Shown piece after piece: positions 25,706 through 32,982 of a DNA stretch of 33,537 nucleotides. Within the stretch, counting starts at the first letter, position 1. Each line of letters starts with the position of its first letter. A program made the position numbers and the translations under genes. The notes under the pieces were generated by a model. The model was given only the letters and a program-made list of their open reading frames with translations. It was not told the DNA's origin and searched no databases. The stretch covers positions 1 to 33,537 of the forward strand of contig JABIRQ010000089.1 in NCBI GenBank assembly GCA_018699755.1, read 5' to 3'. The stretch is from Rhodospirillaceae bacterium (GTDB lineage Bacteria > Pseudomonadota > Alphaproteobacteria > CADEGL01).

Positions 25706-26781
25706 CCCGCGCGCGCGATCTCTTCTTCGATGGCCCGGCCGACTTCCTCGGTCGTCGCCTTTCCGCCCAGATCGCGGGTCTTGACCCCCTCGGCCACACT
25801 TGTGGCGATGCCCTCGTTGATCGCGGCCGCGGCATCGGCATGTCCCAAGGTCTCGAGCATCATGGCGCCCGACCAGATCTGTCCGACCGGGTTGGCGATA
25901 CCCTTGCCGGCAATGTCGGGAGCCGAGCCGTGGACCGGCTCGAACATCGAAGGCAGATCGCCTTCCGGATTGATGTTGCCGGAGGCCGCGATGCCGATAC
26001 TGCCGGCCACGGCAGGTCCCAAATCCGAAAGGATATCGCCGAACAGGTTGCTGCCGACGACCACATCGAACCAATCGGGATGCTGGACGAAATGGGCGGT
26101 CAGGATGTCGATATGGTACTGGTCCGTCGCGATATCGGGGTAATGCGCGGCCATCGCCGCGAACCGCTCGTCCCAATACGGCATGGTGTGGATGATACCG
26201 TTGGACTTGGTGGCGGAGGTAACGTGCTTGGCGGGCCGCGTCTGCGCCAATTCGAAGGCATAGCGCAGGATCCGGTCCACACCCTTGCGGGTGAAGATGG
26301 ATTCCTGCACGACCATCTCCTCCTCCGTCCCGACATAGAGACGGCCGCCGATCTCGGAATACTCGCCTTCGTTGTTCTCGCGCACGACGACGAAATCGAT
26401 GTCCTCGGGCGTGCGATCCGCAAGGGGCGATCGGACGCCCGGCAGCAATTTGACGGGCCGAACATTCGCGTATTGCCGCATGGCCCGGCGAATCGGGATC
26501 AACAGACCCCAAAGCGAAACATGGTCCGGTATGCCGGGCAGCCCGACCGCACCGAGAAAAATAGCATCGAACGCCTTCAACTGTTCGATCGCATCTTCCG
26601 GCATCATGCGCCCTGTCTCGCGGTAGCGCGCGCAGCTCCAATCGAGCGACGTCCAGTCGAATTCAATGCCGAACCGCCGTCCCGCGGCCTCGCAGGTGCG
26701 GATGCCTTCGGGCACGACCTCGGTCCCGATGCCATCGCCGGCGATAACCGCGATGCGGTATTTCTTTGCGTTGTCGCTCAC
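25702..26781 (-). CDS. Tartrate/D-malate dehydrogenase (beta-decarboxylating dehydrogenase family)
   Basis: A 359-residue NAD-dependent oxidative decarboxylase close to tartrate dehydrogenase (TtuC/DmlA). It belongs to the isopropylmalate/isocitrate dehydrogenase family: N-terminal IAVIAGDGIGTEVVPEG, substrate-site arginines in RRAMRQYANVRPVKLL, and the metal/substrate segment VVVGSNLFGDILSDLGPAVA. The NAD-binding loop is MFEPVHGSAPDIAGKGIANP. The sequence LDWSCARYRETGRMMPED early on distinguishes this group from LeuB. The start is GTG after a GAGGGCG site. It lies 10 bp after the SDR gene and overlaps the DUF429 start, so it sits mid-operon. Confidence 0.93.
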   Translation of the reverse strand: MSDNAKKYRIAVIAGDGIGTEVVPEGIRTCEAAGRRFGIEFDWTSLDWSCARYRETGRMMPEDAIEQLKAFDAIFLGAVGLPGIPDHVSLWGLLIPIRRAMRQYANVRPVKLLPGVRSPLADRTPEDIDFVVVRENNEGEYSEIGGRLYVGTEEEMVVQESIFTRKGVDRILRYAFELAQTRPAKHVTSATKSNGIIHTMPYWDERFAAMAAHYPDIATDQYHIDILTAHFVQHPDWFDVVVGSNLFGDILSDLGPAVAGSIGIAASGNINPEGDLPSMFEPVHGSAPDIAGKGIANPVGQIWSGAMMLETLGHADAAAAINEGIATSVAEGVKTRDLGGKATTEEVGRAIEEEIARAG

Positions 26782-26791
26782 GTATGCGCCC

Positions 26792-27547
26792 TCAACCCAT
26801 GAACATGCCGCCGTTCACCCGGATCGTCTGACCCGTGATATAGGCGGCCTCATCGGAAGCGAGAAAGCACATGGCGTTCGCCACGTCCATCGGATCACCG
26901 TAGCGCTTCATCGGAATCATCTTAAGGGCAGCGTCTTTTCCCTCCTGGTCGATGGTCTCGAACATTTCGGTGGCAATATAGCCGGGAGAAACCGCGTTAA
27001 CGGTCACACCCTTATCCGCCACCTCGGTGGCAATGGCCCGCATCATATTCGCGACGCCCGCCTTCGCCGCGGTACAGGCGGTCATCTTGTTGGGGCCGAA
27101 ATCGTATTTCTCGGAGATGATCGAAGTCGTGGCCAGAAGGCGACCGTATCCGCGCTCGATCATTTGGGGCAGACAAGCCTGAGACAGATGAAAATAGGCG
27201 TCGAGCATGTTGTGGGTCGCGGCGTGCCAATCTTCCTCGGTGTGGTCGAGGAACGGCTTGTCGATAATGACGCCGGCATTGGCGACAACAATGTCCAGCA
27301 CGCCAAAATGTTCGGTGGCCTTGTCAACCAAGCGCCGCGCTTCGGCCCGGTCGCCCACATCGGCCGGAATCACGACCACCTCCCCGCCTTCTTCGCGCAA
27401 GGCTTCGGCGGCGGCCTCGGCGAGTTCGATCGAGCGCACGCAGTTCAGCGCAACCTTCGCACCCGCGCGCACGAACCGCGCCGCGATGGCCCGTCCGATC
27501 CCCCGCGCGCTGCCAGTGATCAACGCGGATTTTCCGCTCAAATTCAT
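26792..27547 (-). CDS. SDR-family oxidoreductase (FabG-like) with Cys in place of catalytic Tyr
   Basis: A 251-residue classical short-chain dehydrogenase. The cofactor motif is TGSARGIG near residue 11, and VVANAGV matches the structural NNAG motif. The C-terminal GQTIRVNGGMFMG is typical of 3-oxoacyl-ACP reductase-like members. The active-site YxxxK should read Y-T-A-A-K; here the codon at 27074-27076 gives C158, followed by T-A-A-K162. The general acid tyrosine is therefore missing, although the lysine and upstream serines (S142/S145) are present. A TAT or TAC to TGT change is a single transition. The ATG follows GGGAGGG. It lies between the SpmAB fusion and tartrate dehydrogenase in a tight run. 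Confidence 0.92.
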   Translation of the reverse strand: MNLSGKSALITGSARGIGRAIAARFVRAGAKVALNCVRSIELAEAAAEALREEGGEVVVIPADVGDRAEARRLVDKATEHFGVLDIVVANAGVIIDKPFLDHTEEDWHAATHNMLDAYFHLSQACLPQMIERGYGRLLATTSIISEKYDFGPNKMTACTAAKAGVANMMRAIATEVADKGVTVNAVSPGYIATEMFETIDQEGKDAALKMIPMKRYGDPMDVANAMCFLASDEAAYITGQTIRVNGGMFMG

Positions 27548-27595
27548 CTCGCCCTCCCTTCGTATCCCGACCGGAATGGTAGCAATCGAAGGGCG

Positions 27596-28897
27596 TCAGC
27601 CATAGAGGAGGAGACAGGCGATCACGGCGCCGGCGATGCCCGCCGCATCTGCCGTCAGGGCCACGGGCAAAGCATGGCGCAGCCGCCGAATCCCAACCGC
27701 CCCGAAATACACGGCGAGGACATAGAAGGTCGTCTCGGTCGAGCCTTGAAGCGTGCTGACGAGATACCCCGTGTAGCTGTCCGGTCCGACCGAAGGATCG
27801 TTGATGATGGAGGCGAGTATTCCGTAGGCGCCGGAACCGGAGAGAGGACGCAGCAAGGCCATAGGCAAGGCATCCGACGGCAGGCCGACCAGGGAGGTGA
27901 CCGCACCCAGAGGCTGGACGATCAAATCCATCGCACCACTTGCGCGAAACATGCCGACAGCGACCAGGATCGCGACGAGATAGGGGATGATGCGAATCGC
28001 CACCTGAAAACCGTCGCGCGCGCCATCCACGAAAACTTCGTAGACCCTTACCCGGCGCGCCACGCCATAGCCGAGCAGTCCAATCATGAGACTCGGAATG
28101 ATCCATGGACTGATGACCCGGCCATACACCACGGTCAGGGGAACCAATGCGACGATACCTGCGAAGGTCAGCAAGGAAACCCAGCCGGGATATCCGGTCG
28201 GAGTCTCAGTCGTCGCTGCTGCCTCTGGAATTGGTTTCTCGACCGGCTCCGGCTCGATCTCGGCCGGCGCCAAATCAGGATCCGGCACGCGCGAGGCACG
28301 CTGGTACAATTTCGCGGCCAATACGGCCACGGTCGTCGAGCATAGGGTCGCGAACAAGGTCGTCGGCACTATTCCGGCGGGATCGGCGCTCCCCGCAGCG
28401 GCGCGCAACGCGATCACCCCGGTCGGCAGAAGAGTGACGCTCGAGGTGTTGATCGCCAGGAACAGAACCATGGCATTCGAAGCCGTGCCCTTCGCGGGGT
28501 TCAGCTTTTCGAGCTCCTGCATGGCGCGAATGCCGAACGGCGTGGCGGCGTTACCGAGTCCCAGAACATTCGCGGACATGTTGAGGATCATGGCCCCCAT
28601 AGCCGGGTGATCGGGCGGCACTTCAGGAAAGAGCCGTGCCATTCCGGGGCGGACCAACCGCGCGATCACCGTCAGCAGACCGCCCGCCTCCGCCACCTTC
28701 ATCAGCCCCAGAAACAGCGCCATGACGCCAACCAGACCGATAGCCAGGGTAACCGAAGCGCCGGCGGCATCGATCATACCGATCGACAGGGCCTCCATCG
28801 GGGTCTTGGCATCCAGATCGACCGGAATCCAGGTGAGTTGGCGAAAGGCGGCAACCAGGAAGGCGATCAGGACAATGGCGAAGAAGACGGCGTTCAC
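27596..28897 (-). CDS. SpmA-SpmB-type fusion, nucleoside-recognition domain membrane protein
   Basis: A 433-residue inner-membrane protein joining the equivalents of spore-maturation proteins SpmA and SpmB (nucleoside recognition/Gate domains). The first half (to about residue 205) includes ILNMSANVLGLGNAATPFGI and AINTSSVTLLPTGVIALRA, both strongly SpmA-like. A proline- and glutamate-rich linker (about 207-240) follows. The second half includes IIPYLVAILVAVGMFRASGA and the SpmB-like ending around SGAYGILASIINDPSVGPDS and QGSTETTFYVLAVYFGAVG. These fusions are common in non-sporulating Gram-negatives; the transported or sensed ligand is unknown. The start is GTG after GGAG. An imperfect dyad (GGCAGC...GCTGCC, 28911-28932) lies just upstream. 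Confidence 0.92.
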   Translation of the reverse strand: MNAVFFAIVLIAFLVAAFRQLTWIPVDLDAKTPMEALSIGMIDAAGASVTLAIGLVGVMALFLGLMKVAEAGGLLTVIARLVRPGMARLFPEVPPDHPAMGAMILNMSANVLGLGNAATPFGIRAMQELEKLNPAKGTASNAMVLFLAINTSSVTLLPTGVIALRAAAGSADPAGIVPTTLFATLCSTTVAVLAAKLYQRASRVPDPDLAPAEIEPEPVEKPIPEAAATTETPTGYPGWVSLLTFAGIVALVPLTVVYGRVISPWIIPSLMIGLLGYGVARRVRVYEVFVDGARDGFQVAIRIIPYLVAILVAVGMFRASGAMDLIVQPLGAVTSLVGLPSDALPMALLRPLSGSGAYGILASIINDPSVGPDSYTGYLVSTLQGSTETTFYVLAVYFGAVGIRRLRHALPVALTADAAGIAGAVIACLLLYG

Positions 28898-28956
28898 GAC
28901 GGCTCCGTTGGGCAGCGAGCCATCAGGCTGCCGCTCCGATCCGCTCCCCGCAACGG

Positions 28957-28972
28957 AAAACGGGCCGTGCCC
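28957..28972 (-). terminator. Weak terminator at the end of the prophage operon
   Basis: On the minus strand, directly after the stop codon of the outer-spanin-like gene, GGGC-ACG-GCCC (28972-28962) is followed by GTTTT. The stem is only 4 bp, so this is a marginal terminator between the phage genes and the host SpmAB gene. Confidence 0.3.
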
Positions 28973-29245
28973 CTATTCTTTTTGTTGCAACGCCCGCACT
29001 CGTTCCCGCAGCCATGCATAATCGAGAACGAAGCGGGCAATTGCCGAACAACCTTCAGGAACACGGTTCCGGCCGCAAGGCTGCGGCAGAGTTTCCAGCT
29101 CCTCCGCGGCCCGAACTTGCACAGCGGCGGAATAGGCTGGCAGCTCCGGCGCGACGATCGCGCTAGAAGCGCCCGTCGCGCAACCGCTCAAGAACGCCAG
29201 CGCGGTCGGCAGGAAAAACCGCCCCCATCCGGACGGCCGCGGCAA
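28973..29245 (-). CDS. Rz1-like outer-membrane spanin candidate (lipoprotein)
   Basis: A small lipoprotein of about 90 residues if started at TTG 29245. It has a basic N-terminus, a hydrophobic segment FFLPTALAFLSGC with a lipobox LSGC, then a mature part starting CATGASS. The mature protein is proline-rich at first (VAPELPAYSA) and ends in a helical FVLDYAWLRERVRALQQKE, a pattern I associate with phage o-spanins. The gene begins inside the preceding small membrane-protein gene in another frame, the classic Rz/Rz1 arrangement. Other starts are GTG at 29308 and ATG at 29383 (136 residues), but the extra residues are arginine- and serine-rich shadow-like sequence. Confidence 0.65.
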   Translation of the reverse strand: MPRPSGWGRFFLPTALAFLSGCATGASSAIVAPELPAYSAAVQVRAAEELETLPQPCGRNRVPEGCSAIARFVLDYAWLRERVRALQQKE

Positions 29246-29381
29246 GCCCCGCGCGAGCCTGATCCAAGGCTGCTTCGCTGTAGCCGAGGCGGCGCAGACT
29301 GCGGTCACGACGCCAATCCGCGATCGCTTCGACGATCGCGGCCAGCAAGGCGCCAAGGACCGCTTGGATAAGCGTTGCCAC
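29163..29381 (-). CDS. Small membrane protein, possible Rz-like inner-membrane spanin
   Basis: A 72-residue protein starting at GTG 29381. Residues ~3-22 form one hydrophobic helix (LIQAVLGALLAAIVEAIADW), followed by a basic, helical region (RRDRSLRRLGYSEAALDQAR) to the C-terminus. One TM helix plus a short helical tail, immediately after the holin and overlapping the lipoprotein gene, fits an inner spanin by position, although it is shorter than most. The GTG lies 4 nt inside the junction with the holin stop (TAATGTG), so re-initiation is likely. An unrelated lysis accessory protein is the main alternative. Confidence 0.55.
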   Translation of the reverse strand: MATLIQAVLGALLAAIVEAIADWRRDRSLRRLGYSEAALDQARAGLAAAVRMGAVFPADRAGVLERLRDGRF

Positions 29382-29382
29382 A

Positions 29383-29727
29383 TTACGGCTTCGGCAAGCG
29401 GGCGCGCACCAGTTCGGCGAGAGCATCCGGGGTCACATTGAAACGCGCGAGAGCATCCGGCGTGTGGGCCACGACATAGGACACAGCCTCACGTACGGTG
29501 GTGTTTCGAACGTCGATGGTCGAAAGGTCTTGGCCCTGCTCGCGTGCCCGGTTGGCTGCATAGTTCACGCCCGATGCAAGGGCTCGCTCGAGATAGGCGC
29601 GCACCTCGTTATCGGCGCCCAGTTTGAGCTTCCGCCCCAACCAGGCCAGGACCCAACCGCCGACCGCAAGAACGATCGCAACCAGGATATCGATACCGAA
29701 GTCGATCAAAGGCGTCAGGTCGATCAT
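29383..29727 (-). CDS. Phage holin, LLH-type
   Basis: A 114-residue protein with a single N-terminal TM helix (FGIDILVAIVLAVGGWVLAWLG) and a long amphipathic C-terminal half. The motif around YLERALASGVNYAANRAREQ and the final DALAELVRARLP match LLH-family phage holins (Phage_holin_6_1-like). Holins of this layout permeabilise the inner membrane to trigger lysis. The ATG follows AGGAGAG. It is followed without gap by the spanin-like genes, which supports a lysis cassette. I see no endolysin in the window. Confidence 0.82.
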   Translation of the reverse strand: MIDLTPLIDFGIDILVAIVLAVGGWVLAWLGRKLKLGADNEVRAYLERALASGVNYAANRAREQGQDLSTIDVRNTTVREAVSYVVAHTPDALARFNVTPDALAELVRARLPKP

Positions 29728-29743
29728 GTGTCGCTCTCCTAGT

Positions 29744-30058
29744 TCAGCTGGACGGAAGGTCGTTCGACGCCGGGGCAGGTTCGAGAACCCGAAACGCTTC
29801 GCCGAACGCGATGATGCAGGCGCTGCCATCGGCGTGGACCCGCAAGGCCGTCCAACTGCCCAAGGGGCCGGCCAGGGTCTCGATCACGACCGGGCCCATC
29901 AGGGCTCGCGTGACCGGGACTTCGCCATGGGTGCTGTTCAGCATCGTCACGATCGAGGCGCGTTCTCCGCACCGCGGCACCTGGGCCTGCGCCGGAACGA
30001 AAAACGCCGCCCCGAGGGCGGCGACAATTGTCAGGACAGCAATAATTCTCTTAGGCAT
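29744..30058 (-). CDS. Small exported protein of unknown function in the lysis cassette
   Basis: A 104-residue protein with a Sec signal peptide (MPKRIIAVLTIVAALGAAFF, cleavage near AQA). The mature protein begins QVPRCGERASIVTMLNSTHGE and contains LGSWTALRVHADGSACIIAFGEAF. Two cysteines (one at each end of the domain) could form a disulfide. This pattern resembles a family of short exported alphaproteobacterial proteins without assigned function. AAGGA lies 6 nt before the ATG at 30058; a TTG two codons earlier is less likely. It lies 16 bp upstream of the holin gene. A role in periplasmic control of lysis or superinfection is possible but unproven. Confidence 0.75.
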   Translation of the reverse strand: MPKRIIAVLTIVAALGAAFFVPAQAQVPRCGERASIVTMLNSTHGEVPVTRALMGPVVIETLAGPLGSWTALRVHADGSACIIAFGEAFRVLEPAPASNDLPSS

Positions 30059-30071
30059 GCACAATCCTTTC

Positions 30072-30434
30072 CTAATGTTGCTGGTTCGGCTCCGAATTCC
30101 CGGGTAATTGCGCGCGATGGCGTTCGCCGTACTGGCGAAACAGAAAGCCTCTGACCTCTTCCATCTGGCGCCTCACCAAGCGCAATTCCGTTTCGATTCC
30201 GGCCAGCCGCTCGCCTGTGCCGTTATGGGCAGGCATCGTCCGATGTTCCTGCACGTCGCGTTCGATGACCGTCACGCGAGACTCCAGGCGTGCGATTCGT
30301 TCGGACTGGATGGCCGGCGACTGGACCACCCAGACCGCAGCGCCAACCAGGGCCACCACCATGGTTAGCGCAAGCGAACCCAGTCCCACGACCCAACCCC
30401 GAATCGCGCTATTGGGCATTCCGTCCAAGGTCAT
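30072..30434 (-). CDS. Phage membrane protein with coiled coil
   Basis: A 120-residue protein with one TM helix (about residues 12-38, WVVGLGSLALTMVVALVGAA) and a charged coiled coil (about 43-100, RIARLESRVTVIERDVQEHR and on). The topology, with a short N-terminus inside and a coiled coil likely in the periplasm, is that of many phage lysis-region proteins, so it is an alternative inner-spanin candidate. The start at 30434 is 4 nt from the tail fibre stop, suggesting translational coupling; ATG at 30419 with GGACGGA is an alternative. Confidence 0.75.
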   Translation of the reverse strand: MTLDGMPNSAIRGWVVGLGSLALTMVVALVGAAVWVVQSPAIQSERIARLESRVTVIERDVQEHRTMPAHNGTGERLAGIETELRLVRRQMEEVRGFLFRQYGERHRAQLPGNSEPNQQH

Positions 30435-30437
30435 GAT

Positions 30438-31901
30438 TCAGATGTTCTTCCCGCGCGGATCGACCCAGCCCGTCGTCGCGATCATGAGGTCGGTCGTGCT
30501 CGCGTCCGAACGCGCGACGATCCGCCCGTTTGTGTCCGTCACCATCCGAAACTGTCCCGCATCGCGCGCGGATGTCGCGCCAGGCTCGGAGTTGATGGCG
30601 CGCAAGTTGTTGAACGGCGCGGCATTATCGTCCGGTGCTTCGTCATTCTGTGCCTTCGGTCGAAGGACGACGTTCGCTTGGATGCGCTGAACGGAGCCAT
30701 TGAACACCGCAAGAACGGGAAGGCCGGTCGGCACGGTCAAGGTGATGTCGAGCGATGTGGTCCCCAGAGAGGAGGTGTCCAGATCGGCGGGCGGATCGGC
30801 CCACATGAACTCGTCGCCGACTTGGGTGAAGCTCACGATATTCGGTGTCCCGTCCGTCAGCACGGACCCGATGCGCCGCTTGAGCGTGTAGCCGCTCGGC
30901 ATGGTCGGGCTCGCCAGAGAGGTCGAGAACAGCACGTCTCGCGTCCCGTCCGTCTTGCCGATGACGAAGACGTGATACCAAGTGCTGTTTGCGATCGATC
31001 CCGTGTCGAGCCCGCCAGTGCCCGTGCCCTCCGTGAAGGCTGAGAAGGTCTTGGTGAAGGCCGAGGATAGGGTCAGGCCCGTCTCGCCGTCGTCGGCGCA
31101 GCCCAGGCCCGCAGCGATCCCTACCGTCGTCGCGGCGGATTTCGAAAGGATAAGTCCGTCAATGTAGCCGCGCAGCGCGACCGGAGTCGCCCAAGCGGCC
31201 TGATCCGCGCCCTGGCGGAGGATCTGGCCTTCCCCCCCCTTCGCCAGCCGCTCGGGCCCGACGGCGCCCTCGATCAGCATGTCGCCGCGCATCGTGAACA
31301 CGTCCTGCTCGGCTCCAAGCGTCGCCCGCGCGGTCGCGGCGTCGGCGTCGTTGAACAGCGTGTCGATAAAGGACGAAACCGGTCCGAGGTTCGCGCTCGT
31401 GCCGACAGCAGCAACCGGATTGCCGCCGCCGTCGAAGGCGAAGAACTTCCCGGCTCTATCGCTCTCGATCGGCAAGTCGAGTGTCGTCGCCGTATCCGAT
31501 GCCGGAACCTGAATTGCCCGATCGAGCCTTTCGGCATGCTGGTGCGCGATCATGGTGAGCTTGTCGAGCGCCTGCTCGTGCGCCTTGGCTGGAAACTCGC
31601 CGCCTTCCGGATAGTCCGTTCCCTGTGTCTCTGGAACGATCCGGCGGATCACGAGACTCTGGCCGACGGCCGGGGTGTGGTCGGTGGGGCTGGTCACAAC
31701 GGTCAACGTCCCGCCAGCCTCGTTTCCCGCTCCGCTGAGAGTGTAATGCGTGCCTGCCTCCCAGGCCGTCTCTCCCCCCACGCTGTCACGCAAGATAATG
31801 GTGATATGCCCATCCTCGAGAAAGAGAAACGGCACCGAAAACGATATTGTTGCCCCGTCGCCCGTATAGGCCACACGGCTAGTCGAAGTGGATACGGTCA
31901 T
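30438..31901 (-). CDS. Phage tail fibre with T7 gp17-like N-terminal domain
   Basis: A 487-residue tail fibre. Residues ~1-150 match the T7 gp17 N-terminal tail-attachment domain (VAYTGDGATISFSVPFLFLE at the start, then EQALDKLTMIAHQHAERLDR). A region with FIDTLFNDADAATARATLGA is a repeat-type helix found in phage fibres. The C-terminal part is beta-rich (for example STWYHVFVIGKTDGTRDVLF) and would carry host-receptor binding. It ends SDASTTDLMIATTGWVDPRG. The ATG follows AGGA. It follows the GNAT/virion gene by 47 bp and couples to the membrane protein downstream. The receptor-binding region appears intact. Confidence 0.85.
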   Translation of the reverse strand: MTVSTSTSRVAYTGDGATISFSVPFLFLEDGHITIILRDSVGGETAWEAGTHYTLSGAGNEAGGTLTVVTSPTDHTPAVGQSLVIRRIVPETQGTDYPEGGEFPAKAHEQALDKLTMIAHQHAERLDRAIQVPASDTATTLDLPIESDRAGKFFAFDGGGNPVAAVGTSANLGPVSSFIDTLFNDADAATARATLGAEQDVFTMRGDMLIEGAVGPERLAKGGEGQILRQGADQAAWATPVALRGYIDGLILSKSAATTVGIAAGLGCADDGETGLTLSSAFTKTFSAFTEGTGTGGLDTGSIANSTWYHVFVIGKTDGTRDVLFSTSLASPTMPSGYTLKRRIGSVLTDGTPNIVSFTQVGDEFMWADPPADLDTSSLGTTSLDITLTVPTGLPVLAVFNGSVQRIQANVVLRPKAQNDEAPDDNAAPFNNLRAINSEPGATSARDAGQFRMVTDTNGRIVARSDASTTDLMIATTGWVDPRGKNI

Positions 31902-31948
31902 GGATCCTGTTTCATGTCGAAGGTTGAACTCTAGGTTGATCGAGCGTT

Positions 31949-32830
31949 CTAGCGCGACTTCATGGCCGACTGTTCCGCTCTACGTCGCGCTTCGAAATAT
32001 GGCAGATACGTCAAATGCTCGTTCGCTTGCACAACCCGCTGATCAGCCAGCAGGGAATGGCCATGCGCCACATCTGCTCGCGATTGATTGCGCAATGTCA
32101 GCGCACTCAATTCTCCCCGGCTGTCTTCGGACAAATCCGCCAGAGCAAGAAGCGGGCTCCCCTCCAGCGCGACGCCGGCCGCACCGAATCTTGCGCGCCG
32201 ACTGGCGTAGGCTTCGTTTGCCCGGCGCCGAGCATTTTTCTCTTCCTGGGAATTCTGCTGTTGAACACGGGCCGTCGCTTGATGGGCAAGTTGTGCCTGC
32301 AACGCCGTACGATCTCTTTCCTGGCGGGCGTTGAGCCCCTCTGCGCCATAGGCAATGGCGGGCAACACGTTGGAGAAAAAATCTCCCATATTTTCGGTCC
32401 TCGCAAAAAGAATGGAGTCACTTCCGTCAGGCCCGTGGCGGCGCATCACGCCCTCCGATACGAAGCCGAGCCATTCCGCTAAGCGGCACGCCTTCGAGTC
32501 GTCCTTTCGAACCGCCGCTTGGACACGGTGCAGACGGAGACGCGCGATTCCCTCCTCCACGCCTCTCCTGATCCAACGCGCTGTCGAAATCCGATGCGCA
32601 GACAAATCCACGGAACGTATCAGCCATGCTTCGGCTACCCCCGGCCGCAATACGAACAATCCGCCAGCCGCGACGACCCCTTCATCAGAAGCCAGGGCCC
32701 GCGCGAAGCCGCCAACGGCATACAGTTTCGCCAAGGCGTTTGGATCGCCGCATGTCTCCATGGCTTCACGCTCCCGATCCGCCAAGCGCATGCGTTCCAC
32801 GTGGTCGGGCACGAAAGGAACGAGCCTCAT
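31949..32830 (-). CDS. Phage GNAT acetyltransferase domain fused to a virion-like C-terminal domain
   Basis: A 293-residue two-part protein. Residues 1-~143 resemble the GNAT-like proteins found among T7-like virion genes (DUF2833-like): GLFVLRPGVAEAWLIRSVD, RLRLHRVQAAVRKDDSKACR and LAEWLGFVSEGVMRRHGPDG. Residues 148-293 are alanine- and arginine-rich and helical (ARRRANEAYASRRARFGAAG, then GSPLLALADLSEDSRGEL), in the style of an internal virion or T7 gp14-position protein. At the seam M148 has its own ribosome site (GAGGA, 8 nt upstream), so a shorter protein of 146 residues may also be made. The gene starts on an ATGA overlap with the tiny gene upstream. Whether the GNAT part binds acetyl-CoA is not clear from sequence. 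Confidence 0.82.
   Translation of the reverse strand: MRLVPFVPDHVERMRLADREREAMETCGDPNALAKLYAVGGFARALASDEGVVAAGGLFVLRPGVAEAWLIRSVDLSAHRISTARWIRRGVEEGIARLRLHRVQAAVRKDDSKACRLAEWLGFVSEGVMRRHGPDGSDSILFARTENMGDFFSNVLPAIAYGAEGLNARQERDRTALQAQLAHQATARVQQQNSQEEKNARRRANEAYASRRARFGAAGVALEGSPLLALADLSEDSRGELSALTLRNQSRADVAHGHSLLADQRVVQANEHLTYLPYFEARRRAEQSAMKSR
32387..32402 (-). promoter_or_regulatory. Internal ribosome-binding site and in-frame start within the GNAT/virion gene
   Basis: On the minus strand, GAGGA (32402-32398) precedes an in-frame ATG (32389-32387) by 8 nt, at codon 148 of the 293-codon gene. This is a good Shine-Dalgarno spacing and coincides with the domain boundary, so it may direct synthesis of the C-terminal virion-like domain alone. 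Confidence 0.55.
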
Positions 32831-32982
32831 GCCGCTTCGTTGGTCTTGAGCCGCGGCACGAGGGCAAGCAGGGTAAAAGGCGCTGGCGCATCGCCTTTAA
32901 TCACGATGCGGCTGTCGGAATCGTAGCCGCCCTCGAATTCGATGAAGCGCTCGCCGCTGAACAACGGCACCGCGGCATCCAT
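32827..32982 (-). CDS. Tiny phage protein, second part of a possible frameshifted gene
   Basis: A 51-residue frame starting MDAAVPLFSGERFIEFEGGY and ending APFTLLALVPRLKTNEAA. The residue composition (alternating hydrophobic and charged, beta-rich) looks coding, unlike the flanking frames. Its stop overlaps the GNAT/virion start by 4 bp (ATGA), which supports that it is translated. A weak GGTGATCCC precedes the ATG. The frame upstream of this ATG is arginine-rich and non-coding in style, whereas the overlapping frame looks coding there, so this may be the C-terminal part of one frameshifted gene. Confidence 0.6.
   Translation of the reverse strand: MDAAVPLFSGERFIEFEGGYDSDSRIVIKGDAPAPFTLLALVPRLKTNEAA

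Noticed and set aside
24421..26802. A 793-codon plus-strand open frame opposite the HIT, DUF429 and dehydrogenase genes
   Set aside because: It is a shadow: arginine- and proline-rich, spans three clear minus-strand genes, and shows no recognisable domain.
29383..29383. ATG at 29383 as start of the lipoprotein (136 residues)
   Set aside because: It would put about 46 arginine- and serine-rich residues before the lipoprotein signal, in the shadow frame of the membrane-protein gene; a start nearer the signal peptide is more plausible.
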